A stretch of 64,000 nucleotides of DNA from Pseudoalteromonas sp. MMG007 (lineage in GTDB: Bacteria; Pseudomonadota; Gammaproteobacteria; Enterobacterales; Alteromonadaceae). Under the pieces are notes generated by a model. The model saw only the letters and a program-made list of their open reading frames with translations. It ran no database searches and had not been told where the DNA came from. The position numbers were made by a program, and so were the translations under genes. Shown here piece after piece: positions 1-7,491 of the stretch. The stretch covers positions 62,001 through 126,000 of the forward strand of contig NZ_JAGJEI010000008.1 in NCBI RefSeq assembly GCF_018100985.1. Reading direction: 5' to 3'. The first letter of the stretch is position 1. Each line of letters begins with the position of its first letter.

Positions 1-2724
1 TAATTCAAAATGGAATGAATTAACAAAGTGTTCACGGATCATATGTAGCCACGCCATTTGTTCTTTAGTGAACTTTTGGTTGCTACCTGAGTGGTGCTTC
101 ATGATCCACGTTTGGAAATTCTTGCTGACGGTGGTATTAAAGGTCGAGAGTTTATCATCAATGCCTGCTACACGGCGAATTAATGCGACTAAAGCGGTTA
201 ACTCATTAATTGGCTTATTACCCTGTTCTTTTTTATTGTCAGGGTCTTCGAGTAATTCATACGCTTGCCATACATTTAGTGGGGCTAGTTTAGGTTTATC
301 TGATTTGAGTTTTTCGAGCACTTCTTTGACCATATCAAAGGTGATTTCACGACGACGATGTGGTTGGTCGTAGAATATTTCCAACGCGGTAATCTCATCT
401 TTGTTTTGCTCTAGATATTCAACGAACTCTTTGCAAATATCTGATGCTTGTTCAGTGGTCGCCTTTTCCCAATCGGCTATTTGTACTTCATCAATGTTGT
501 CATGATCGATCTTTTGGTCTTTGTCTCGGCGGATGGTATCGATAAGCTCAATTAACTCGCCGTTAAAGACATTGGCAGCTTTACTTACCATCTCAGCCTG
601 AGCTTTGTTGCGATTATCTTCGCCTGGGTCTGTGCCTTTTGGCTGTTTTGCCAGTATTAACGCTTGCTCTTCTACTTTGTCGCCATCAATGGCCGAGAAT
701 AAATCAACTACCATTTGAGTAATTGAGACACCACCCGATACCTTTTCAATTCGCTTCTTATCATCGGCATCTAGCTGCTTGTTCAATCGTGCTAACCTGC
801 CAGCAAGTGAACTTACAGAGTCAGTATCACTAGCCCCCATCATAATGCCCATAGCTAAATCTTTGAGTGGTACAGATGGTTTAGTGATTAAAGGCTGACT
901 CGCTGTTTTAAGTGATTTAGTAACGCCAATTGCATCAACAATAACATAGTGCGTTTTTGCAGACTTTGCATCTGGCGTTACCTTGATTAATTCATCATGG
1001 TCAAAAGTGCGTGTTCCGCGACCTTTCATTTGCTCGAAATAGTTTCGGCTTTTAACATCACGCATGAACACAAGGCACTCAAGTGGTTTTATATCTGTAC
1101 CTGTTGCTATCATATCCACGGTCACTGCAATGCGAGGTTCGTATAAATTTCTAAAGCTAGAGAGTACCGATTTAGGATCTTCACCTTGCTCGATAATATT
1201 ACCGTCTTTATCTGTTTTATCTTTCTTTACACGGTAGGTGATTTTTTTACAAAAAGAATTACCTTCGTCAAACTCTTCTCGAACCGTTTGAATAATATCG
1301 TCGGCATGGCTGTCGGTTTTTGCAAAAATTAATGTTTTAGGCACATGCTCTCTATCAGGGAAAATGACAGGTAAACTCTCTTTGAAGGTTTTTATGACTG
1401 TACGAATTTGACTAGGGTTTACGATATCTTTATCAAGCTGTTTTGCACTGTACTTTTCGTCTTCATCTTGTTGTTCCCAGCGTTTTCTTCGGGTCACACG
1501 TTCACGATGCTCAACTTGTTGCTTAGCTTGTAACGTTTCACCTTCTTTGGTAATTCTGGTTTGAATGGTAAAAACTTCATTACCTACGTTAACACCATCA
1601 GCAACGGCTTTTTCGTGACTATAGTCACTGACAATATTTTGCTTGAAGAAACCATAAGTGCGGTTATCGGGGGTTGCTGTTAAGCCAATCAGGAAAGCAT
1701 CAAAGTAATCTAATACTTGTTGCCATAAGTTATAGATTGAACGATGACATTCATCGATAAAAATGAAGTCAAAATGCTCAATTGGTACTTTAGGGTTGTA
1801 AACAACAGGAACAGGCTCTTTAGGTTTGGTAAGTTGCTCTGCTGGGTTTTGTTCTTCTAATGTTTCGTCTAACTCTTCATCTTTTAAAATTGAATACATT
1901 CGCTGGATCGTACTGATACAGACCTCAGCATCTTTAGGCACAAACTTTGATTTTAAGCGCTGAACGACATGTAGTTCGGTGAACTTACGACTGTCATCAC
2001 TTGGAGTAAAGTTAAGCATTTCTTGCTCAGCTTGTTCACCCAAGTTTTTAGTATCTACTAAAAAGAGAATACGCTTACCTTTGGCATGTTTCAGAATGCG
2101 ATACATGGATGTAATGGCGGTATAAGTTTTACCCGCGCCAGTTGCCATTTGGATGAGCGCTCTTGGCCTTGCTTTTTGAAGTGATTCTTCGAGGTTTGTT
2201 ATCGCAGTTTCTTGGCAATCACGCAACCCTAAGTCCTTTGCAGGTAGCTTTGCTGGATTTAACGGTGGAATATCTTGAAGACGAGCACGAAGAGAGTTTC
2301 CTTGTTCAACCCATACTTTTAGCGTTTCAGGTCGATGAAAACTAAAAACTTCACGAGAGCGAGGTTTAGGATCTCTGCCATCTGTAAAACGTGTGATAAC
2401 ACCTGTGCTTTCATATAAAAAAGGTAGTGGCTCACTATTGTTAACCCATTTAAGCTTTGCGTTGGCGTAGCCTTCGGTTTGGTCTTCAACGGCAGTGATT
2501 TTCTCACCTGCTTCTTCCCGTTTAGCTTCGATAACCCCAACGGCTTTTTTATCAACAAAAAGAACATAATCAGCTGGGCCTACATCTGTTTGGTATTCAC
2601 GAATAGCTTGACCGATACCGTCGTTAAAGTTGATTTTGCTTTTATCTTGGACAGCCCAACCTGCAAGTTTTAGCATCTCATCAATTTTATCGCGCGCTAT
2701 TTGTTCTGCGTTTTGATTTACCAA
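1..2724 (-). CDS. hsdR: Type I restriction enzyme R subunit (HsdR, EcoEI-type), 3' end cut by window edge
   Basis: HsdR is the ATP-dependent translocase and nuclease subunit of a type I restriction-modification complex, which cuts unmodified foreign DNA. About 908 codons are read to the window edge with no internal stop. The N-terminal nuclease has the PD-(D/E)XK pattern, with Asp in GPADYVLF near residue 52 and EAK near 65. Helicase motifs follow: Walker A MATGAGKT near 195, DECHRS near 323, LIGLTATP near 345 and GRGTRTF near 567, then an EcoEI_R_C-like C-terminal domain. The start is a TTG at 2724, preceded by GGGAGAG at ribosome-binding distance and 11 nt after the stop of the upstream nuclease gene, so the two are probably co-transcribed. 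The hsdM and hsdS partners are not seen and should lie to the left. Family assignment is confident; the exact start less so. Confidence 0.93.
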   Translation of the reverse strand, partial: MVNQNAEQIARDKIDEMLKLAGWAVQDKSKINFNDGIGQAIREYQTDVGPADYVLFVDKKAVGVIEAKREEAGEKITAVEDQTEGYANAKLKWVNNSEPLPFLYESTGVITRFTDGRDPKPRSREVFSFHRPETLKVWVEQGNSLRARLQDIPPLNPAKLPAKDLGLRDCQETAITNLEESLQKARPRALIQMATGAGKTYTAITSMYRILKHAKGKRILFLVDTKNLGEQAEQEMLNFTPSDDSRKFTELHVVQRLKSKFVPKDAEVCISTIQRMYSILKDEELDETLEEQNPAEQLTKPKEPVPVVYNPKVPIEHFDFIFIDECHRSIYNLWQQVLDYFDAFLIGLTATPDNRTYGFFKQNIVSDYSHEKAVADGVNVGNEVFTIQTRITKEGETLQAKQQVEHRERVTRRKRWEQQDEDEKYSAKQLDKDIVNPSQIRTVIKTFKESLPVIFPDREHVPKTLIFAKTDSHADDIIQTVREEFDEGNSFCKKITYRVKKDKTDKDGNIIEQGEDPKSVLSSFRNLYEPRIAVTVDMIATGTDIKPLECLVFMRDVKSRNYFEQMKGRGTRTFDHDELIKVTPDAKSAKTHYVIVDAIGVTKSLKTASQPLITKPSVPLKDLAMGIMMGASDTDSVSSLAGRLARLNKQLDADDKKRIEKVSGGVSITQMVVDLFSAIDGDKVEEQALILAKQPKGTDPGEDNRNKAQAEMVSKAANVFNGELIELIDTIRRDKDQKIDHDNIDEVQIADWEKATTEQASDICKEFVEYLEQNKDEITALEIFYDQPHRRREITFDMVKEVLEKLKSDKPKLAPLNVWQAYELLEDPDNKKEQGNKPINELTALVALIRRVAGIDDKLSTFNTTVSKNFQTWIMKHHSGSNQKFTKEQMAWLHMIREHFVNSFHFEL

Positions 2725-2735
2725 CTTTACTCTCC

Positions 2736-3680
2736 CTAGTTTTGTTCGAAGCTTAGCTTTATTAATTGTTTTGCTATATCCAGTTCTTCTATATTTCGGA
2801 CTATAACCTCTAGATCACCAGTCCCCCAATGCCCTTTACCTCTAACATCACTGACCATACCTTTTTTAAGCTCTACCGATTCAGGATTTAAATTTAAATA
2901 AATTCTCAATGAAGGATCTTGTAAAGGTGCCCATACTTGAACGCTCGCGAAATTTTTGATTTTCTTCAGTGCTGTGTAGAACTTTAGTTCCTTGCGTTGC
3001 ACGTCATCGCCGAGTGACAAGCCAAATTCACAAATATGCTCATAAAGCTTTAAAAGGTCTTCACTAGCGGCCGCGATTCGATTCTGATGGTAATCCTTCC
3101 GTTCTTTTTTTGAAGTTTCTTGAATTGTTTTTTCCTGTAGTACGGCAGCTGCGGGGTTAGAAAAGTAACGGTTAGATGAGTGGCTGTTTACCAATTCTAA
3201 TAAAAACAAATCTTCTCCGAAATACTTGTATCTCATCAGCTCAATGTTCTTATCAATTTGTTTTATCGCGTGCTCATCATACTTGGTGAAGTCAGTAGCG
3301 ATACAAATTAAACGTGCACCTTCCCATTCAAGATTGTCAGCAGCTTCACTGCTGAGCTTGTCCATTACGAGTAACTTAAATTCAGCCTTATGATCAATAA
3401 GCCAATCGTAATAAAACAGCCCTTGATTAATTACGTTTTCATTGGTGTGCCGTTTGTATTCTATGATTACTGGGCAGCCATTTTCATCTACACCAAGTGA
3501 ATCAATTCTGCCACCGTTTGAGGTAGTAAATTCTGAAGCAAGGAACTGTACATTCAGGAAGGTTTCCATGTGTGATTCAACGAGTTGTTGCAAATCTTTC
3601 TCAAGCTTTGCATGTGCTCGCATTAGCTCTAGTGCAGCTCCTTTTGCTTGGTCGAATTGGAATAACTTTATATCGCTCAT
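2736..3680 (-). CDS. DUF5655 domain protein with N-terminal NucS-like PD-(D/E)XK nuclease domain
   Basis: This 314-residue protein appears to have two parts. Residues about 50-130 look like an endonuclease NucS/RecB-type fold, with GGRIDSLG then VIIEYKR giving the D...ExK pattern. Residues about 190-314 match the DUF5655 domain (DVRGKGHWGTGDLEV near the end). I chose the start at 3680 (MSDIKLF) because AGGA lies 5 nt before it; an in-frame ATG at 3686 overlaps that ribosome site. It is directly upstream of hsdR with an 11-nt gap, so it is likely transcribed with the restriction system. Known DUF5655 proteins are mostly uncharacterised. A role in defence or DNA-end processing is inference from the nuclease motif and neighbours. 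Confidence 0.8.
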   Translation of the reverse strand: MSDIKLFQFDQAKGAALELMRAHAKLEKDLQQLVESHMETFLNVQFLASEFTTSNGGRIDSLGVDENGCPVIIEYKRHTNENVINQGLFYYDWLIDHKAEFKLLVMDKLSSEAADNLEWEGARLICIATDFTKYDEHAIKQIDKNIELMRYKYFGEDLFLLELVNSHSSNRYFSNPAAAVLQEKTIQETSKKERKDYHQNRIAAASEDLLKLYEHICEFGLSLGDDVQRKELKFYTALKKIKNFASVQVWAPLQDPSLRIYLNLNPESVELKKGMVSDVRGKGHWGTGDLEVIVRNIEELDIAKQLIKLSFEQN

Positions 3681-3928
3681 TTGCATCCTGCATAAAAACT
3701 TCCAGAAATTAGAGTCTTAATATAAATAAAATGGATATAAAATTCACTAATAAATTACTATTCATTTGATCTTGCTTTAAAAAACTGCCAAGTTTTTAAC
3801 ACACAGGTTAACGTGTAACCTCAATATTTAGATTTTGAAAAAATTGCGCCACTTGATTCCTGTTCCGAAACTCAGGTTTAATCGATTATTGCCTACGAAG
3901 TTGATTCACAACTAACTAGGAGAACATT

Positions 3929-4084
3929 ATGACTTCAAAAGTAAATGCAAAGCCATCAACACCAATAACACCACAAGCGGCACAACGAATTCAAAGCGCT
4001 ACAGCTAGAGCAAATGGCGGCAGTGTGCCTAAAGGCAGTTTTGCGGCACGAGCAACTAGTAGCGCCGCAAAAAATAGTAAATAA
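3929..4084 (+). CDS. Small basic Ala/Ser-rich protein (51 aa), SMP-like
   Basis: A short reading frame of 51 codons opens at an ATG 5 nt after a strong AGGAGA ribosome site. The product is rich in Ala, Ser, Thr, Lys and Arg, with ITPQAAQRIQSATARANGG and KGSFAARA as its most distinctive segments. I recall similar 45-60 residue proteins, sometimes labelled seed-maturation-protein-like, on plasmids and islands of gammaproteobacteria, but I cannot verify this here. No function is known to me. It is followed at once by a terminator-like hairpin and then the unknown 448-residue gene on the same strand. The strong ribosome site and clean frame are the main evidence that it is real. Confidence 0.65.
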   Translation: MTSKVNAKPSTPITPQAAQRIQSATARANGGSVPKGSFAARATSSAAKNSK

Positions 4085-4088
4085 TGGC

Positions 4089-4108
4089 GAGGGGCATTGC
4101 CCCTCTTT
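4089..4108 (+). terminator. Hairpin terminator or attenuator after the 51-aa gene
   Basis: A 7-bp perfect G+C-rich stem (GAGGGGC with GCCCCTC) has a 3-nt loop and is followed by TTT. It sits 4 nt after the small gene stop and 29 nt before the next gene. It could end the small transcript or attenuate read-through into the 448-residue gene. Confidence 0.6.
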
Positions 4109-4136
4109 CAAAAGGAATTTTTTAGGGTTTAAATTA

Positions 4137-5483
4137 ATGACGACTATCAATGAGTCTTATCCAAACATTGGGTATGTTTTAAATCGTCTGGCTGATATTG
4201 CCGACACCAAGTCATTGGCTACTAAGGGAAAGAGCCGTTTTCGCAAGGAAGAAGACTTAGCATCTAGAAAGTCTATAGATCCAACACTGATTGGAGAGTC
4301 AGTGCGACACTTATTTTATGAACCAATCTCCAAAGTTGTTACAGATAGTTTCGCACAGTTTTTCTCCGACAGTATTTGGATGGGGTTAAATAACTACGTC
4401 GAGATCATTAAGCGTGCGCCAATGGAAGGAGTAGCACAAGAAAAAGTTGCTTATATGCTAAATAAGCACCTAGTAGTTGAAACACTTGCCAGTATCATTT
4501 GGAAAGTAGGTGTTAATCAAATGCCAACCAATACAGTGCCTAGCTTTTATTGTGATAATTACCCTATCAAAGCCCTAATCGCTTTTTATGAAAGCCAACA
4601 AACACTTCCTGAAAACGATATAAAGCGATTCTTTGAAGGCACTGACAGGACAGTTCGAAAATGGCGAAGTGGTGAAGAACTTCCTAATATAGGTAACCTA
4701 ACTCTGCTGGCTCAGTGGACATCGTTATCAAATTCAGATGCAATTGATGAAGATAAGGAAACCTTGTTTTTGACAAGGTTCATAGATTCATTTCATAGAA
4801 AAACACACCATCAATTTGTAAACGATTTAAAAGATGCTGTCGTTTGGCGGTTGCAGCATAATCAAGAGCCTACATTAGATTTTGGACAAGTATTTCATCA
4901 GTTTTATATCAATGAGATAAGCTCAGCGAATCTATATAAACTATCTGCTGAAGGTAATAAGCTACACAAGTTGTTAAGACGCTCTTCAACTAAACCTCTG
5001 GGCAGCCTTGTTGATTATTCAGCACGCTTAGCTTCCTTACAAAAATCTATTGAAGAGCATAACCTGAATGATGAGTTGCAATATCATCAAGACTGGCTCA
5101 AGGGACGATTACTGTTACTAAGTGGTGAAATAGAAAAAGCACTTGAACACTATGTTAGTGCTGTAGAGTTCTCACTGTATAAATCAGGTGAAAACATTCG
5201 TAATTTATTAAAAGAAGCGCTAGCCGTTGCCGCAATCCAAAGCAAGCCTCACAAACCAACCTTAAAGAAACTAAAAAGCCGAGCATTAACGTTTTGTCCC
5301 AAAATCATAGAACCTCACCTTAGAGCGTTGCCAGTAAAGATTGGCAATGAAGATATTGAAGACTGGAAATTATGGTTTGTAATGCGCTTTCCAAAATCGG
5401 GGTGGTTTGATGAAGGAAAGTCATTACTTATGCAGCGGATGGAAGAGCTTGAGCTTAAGGAAATAGCAGAAAAATGTGGATGA
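4137..5483 (+). CDS. Hypothetical protein (448 aa) with HTH-like segment and helical C-terminus
   Basis: I do not recognise this protein. The frame is open from 4014, but I place the start at the ATG at 4137 because the extra N-terminal part would overlap the 51-residue gene and the hairpin and reads like out-of-frame sequence. A segment near residues 155-185 (IKRFFEGTDRTVRKWRSGE) resembles a helix-turn-helix recognition region of the kind seen in XRE-like proteins. The last 200 residues are strongly helical and TPR-like. No signal peptide or membrane segment is visible. It lies in the restriction/transposon island, so cargo or defence roles are possible but not supported by any motif. Confidence 0.75.
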   Translation: MTTINESYPNIGYVLNRLADIADTKSLATKGKSRFRKEEDLASRKSIDPTLIGESVRHLFYEPISKVVTDSFAQFFSDSIWMGLNNYVEIIKRAPMEGVAQEKVAYMLNKHLVVETLASIIWKVGVNQMPTNTVPSFYCDNYPIKALIAFYESQQTLPENDIKRFFEGTDRTVRKWRSGEELPNIGNLTLLAQWTSLSNSDAIDEDKETLFLTRFIDSFHRKTHHQFVNDLKDAVVWRLQHNQEPTLDFGQVFHQFYINEISSANLYKLSAEGNKLHKLLRRSSTKPLGSLVDYSARLASLQKSIEEHNLNDELQYHQDWLKGRLLLLSGEIEKALEHYVSAVEFSLYKSGENIRNLLKEALAVAAIQSKPHKPTLKKLKSRALTFCPKIIEPHLRALPVKIGNEDIEDWKLWFVMRFPKSGWFDEGKSLLMQRMEELELKEIAEKCG

Positions 5484-5628
5484 AACGTTTTTAACTAGCG
5501 TCGCAATATGTGGTAGCAAAAACTTCGCTAAACGTCTGAGGTTGGTGAAACTAAAACCCGCAAAGAGCGATTAATTCCCCTTACAGGGTCTCTAAATATT
5601 GTTGAGGTCATCATAAAAGGAGAAGCAA

Positions 5629-5880
5629 TTGAAAGACACTCAACAAAACCGATTTGGCGTAAGTTATGGGCTGCACGTGATCAGTCACTGGCTCACCGAG
5701 TTAGGTCGCGTATTTATCTTTGCGACAACCGCAGCAATTATACTGTCATTTGTTAATCAAGAAGGGCTATCAACCTTCCGTATAATATTGGCACTAGTAT
5801 TTGGTGGCGCAATGATGTTAGTTGGCATAGCATTGGAGCATTGGCTATTTAAACAGAAGTTTGAATCGCTAAACCTATAA
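5629..5880 (+). CDS. Small two-helix membrane protein (83 aa), unknown
   Basis: The gene begins with TTG, preceded by a strong AAAGGAGA site. The product has a polar N-terminus followed by two hydrophobic stretches, about residues 28-42 and 50-72, joined by a short loop (NQEGLSTFR), and a charged C-terminal tail. A hairpin pair of inner-membrane helices is the likely topology. It has no domain I recognise. It sits between the unknown 448-residue gene and a convergent RHH-like gene, sharing a bidirectional terminator with the latter. Confidence 0.7.
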   Translation: MKDTQQNRFGVSYGLHVISHWLTELGRVFIFATTAAIILSFVNQEGLSTFRIILALVFGGAMMLVGIALEHWLFKQKFESLNL

Positions 5881-5898
5881 CGTGCACATTAAAATATT

Positions 5899-5928
5899 AA
5901 GCACTGCCCATGCAGTGCTTATTTTTTT
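5899..5928. terminator. Bidirectional terminator
   Basis: A 9-bp perfect stem (AAGCACTGC with GCAGTGCTT) and a 4-nt loop are followed by ATTTTTTT on the plus strand. It ends the 83-residue gene and overlaps the stop of the convergent RHH-like gene. Confidence 0.75.
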
Positions 5929-6455
5929 GATTCTTTAAACTCTTTGCGAAAAGCACCTGGCAGCATGTGCTCCTGTATCAGTATGTTTTCTCGTATAAAG
6001 CTAATTTTTTCAGTTTCAGTAAGCCTAGCTTTAAAAGAATGCTCTAGCAAAAAGAGTGGCATCAGTTCATGGCGTTTAAGCTTTTTATAAGCTGCTCTTC
6101 CTACATCAACTCTTTGAATAAAGGCTTCAAGGGCGTATTCGACAATCATTTCTTTTGAAACGCGATATTGTTTGCACCACCCACCCAAGTCATCAACTAA
6201 ACTCTGCGGCATTCTAATTGAGTAAGGCTGGTTCACTCCCTCTTGGTCTAAAGTTTTCTTTTTCTGCTTAAACCATGCGGCAACCATTGGTGAGTTTGGC
6301 CTTAGCTGGTAATAGTTACGTTTAAAGAAATCAAGTTCGTGTTGCACTAAAAAGCCCCCCCAGTCAGCATGTTTAATACACAATATATTGGCTATTTCTG
6401 TGTATTTGTCTGAAGTTTTTCTATTTATTTTAAATTTTCTTGAAGATTCTGACAT
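5919..6455 (-). CDS. Probable ribbon-helix-helix-type DNA-binding protein (178 aa)
   Basis: The protein is basic and mostly helical. Residues about 79-113 (YSIRMPQSLVDDL then VSKEMIVEYALEAFI) have the beta-strand followed by two helices expected of an RHH or MetJ/Arc DNA-binding domain: a short strand with alternating residues, then SKEMIVEYAL. The rest is not recognised. An 18-bp perfect palindrome lies 14 nt upstream of the start, where an autoregulatory operator would be expected. Its job may be to repress itself and perhaps the neighbouring transposition operon, but this is inference. The fold call is tentative. Confidence 0.6.
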   Translation of the reverse strand: MSESSRKFKINRKTSDKYTEIANILCIKHADWGGFLVQHELDFFKRNYYQLRPNSPMVAAWFKQKKKTLDQEGVNQPYSIRMPQSLVDDLGGWCKQYRVSKEMIVEYALEAFIQRVDVGRAAYKKLKRHELMPLFLLEHSFKARLTETEKISFIRENILIQEHMLPGAFRKEFKESKK

Positions 6456-6469
6456 ATCGATACCAGCAC

Positions 6470-6487
6470 TTACGTCAATTGACGTAA
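6470..6487. promoter_or_regulatory. 18-bp perfect palindrome, candidate operator
   Basis: TTACGTCAATTGACGTAA reads the same on both strands. It lies 14 nt upstream of the RHH-like gene start, typical of an autoregulatory operator. It is about 400 bp upstream of tnsA, so it could also affect that operon. Confidence 0.55.
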
Positions 6488-6498
6488 AAAGTTGTTAT

Positions 6499-6520
6499 AA
6501 CTATTTATTTTGAAATAGTT
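6499..6520. repeat. Inverted repeat (8-bp arms, 6-nt spacer)
   Basis: AACTATTT and AAATAGTT flank a 6-nt spacer, 11 bp beyond the palindromic operator. It could be a second protein site or a weak hairpin; no T-run follows directly. Confidence 0.4.
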
Positions 6521-6891
6521 TTCAAACAAACATGAAGAAACGGCGCTATTTCGTAAAGCGAAGTAGGTAAGCCGTAAAAAAAGCATTTAAAACGACAAAA
6601 GAGTACCATTTAAAAAATCTTTTTAAAACATAACTCATTTTTACCCCTCTTTATTATCAATTAGTTACATAAAGTTGCTGTATAAAAATAAGACTACATT
6701 CGAGTGTTTACTATACAGCTTTACAAGTAGTTCATACCTTTTTTAAAGTGCTGAAAAAGAGAGAGGTTTGATGACTATTTCATCTATTCATCAACTTGAT
6801 ATTTATACAAGCCCAATCTTTAATTATAGCTAAGATTGATTTTTAGCCAAAAAATCTTGGGCATTTTCAACTAATTTTTTTTGAGGCGAAC
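6521..6891. other. Intergenic region upstream of tnsA
   Basis: This AT-rich 370-bp stretch should hold the promoter of the tns operon and, by analogy with Tn7, could hold a transposon end next to tnsA. I found no inverted copy of the GCACTATTA motif seen past tniQ. A segment at 6576-6599 resembles those motifs only loosely and in direct orientation. A hairpin at 6814-6838 is listed separately. No gene is visible. Confidence 0.5.
6814..6845 (+). terminator. Hairpin with T-run upstream of tnsA
   Basis: CAATCTT and AAGATTG form a 7-bp stem with an 11-nt loop, followed by ATTTTTA, 54 nt before the tnsA start. It could be a terminator that insulates the tns operon or a leader attenuator. The stem is AT-rich, so the call is weak. 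Confidence 0.4.
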
Positions 6892-7491
6892 ATGAAGGGT
6901 AAAAAAAAATTCAACAAACACCGTTCAAAACACACCATTAACTTTTACAGTGCTAAAAATGGTTGTCATATCTGGTGTGAGTCGTTTCTCGAACGCAAAT
7001 ACGGGATAACGCTCGAATTTGAAGAGTCTATCCATCAATATGCTTCCCAACCAGAATCATTTAGTGTGTATGGAAGACGTTATACTCCTGACTTTTTGGT
7101 GGAATATAAATCCGGCCATGCCGAATATGTAGAAATCAAACACACCCACTATATGAATGATGAATTCTTTGAGCGCCACTTCCTCAGGAAACGAGTGATT
7201 TATATGTTAACAGGGCTTGAACTGGTGCTGAGGAGTGAGCTTGATGTTGACAGCATTGAGGTTGAAAACTACGAACTACTCATGGGCTACAAGACTCTCG
7301 ACGTCAATCATTTACAGCCCGTTATCTGTAACTTACCAAAAAGAACAAAACTGTCTCGACTTGAAAAGTTAGTATCTAATTTGCCTGGTGGCTCACGAGC
7401 GCACGCTTGGTCACTCGTCGCACAACAACACTTTTATTTTGACACGTCGCAGCCTTTTAACGCAGAAACAACATTGATGAGGAAGAAGTAA
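6892..7491 (+). CDS. tnsA: TnsA-like transposition endonuclease (TniC type), 199 aa
   Basis: In Tn7-type elements TnsA cuts the 5' strand at transposon ends while TnsB cuts and joins the 3' strand, allowing cut-and-paste movement. The N-terminal restriction-like fold is visible with E30 (CESFLE), D67 (TPDFLV) and E81-K83 (VEIKH), matching the expected catalytic E, D and ExK pattern. At 199 residues it is shorter than Tn7 TnsA (about 273), closer to TniC-type proteins of Tn6022-like elements as I recall them. GAGG precedes the ATG at 6 nt. Its TAA overlaps the ATG of tnsB as TAATG, so the two are translationally coupled. Confidence 0.9.
   Translation: MKGKKKFNKHRSKHTINFYSAKNGCHIWCESFLERKYGITLEFEESIHQYASQPESFSVYGRRYTPDFLVEYKSGHAEYVEIKHTHYMNDEFFERHFLRKRVIYMLTGLELVLRSELDVDSIEVENYELLMGYKTLDVNHLQPVICNLPKRTKLSRLEKLVSNLPGGSRAHAWSLVAQQHFYFDTSQPFNAETTLMRKK

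Noticed and set aside
6576..6599. Left transposon end near tnsA
   Set aside because: The match to the GCACTATTA motif is loose, in direct rather than inverted orientation, and rests on an A-run.
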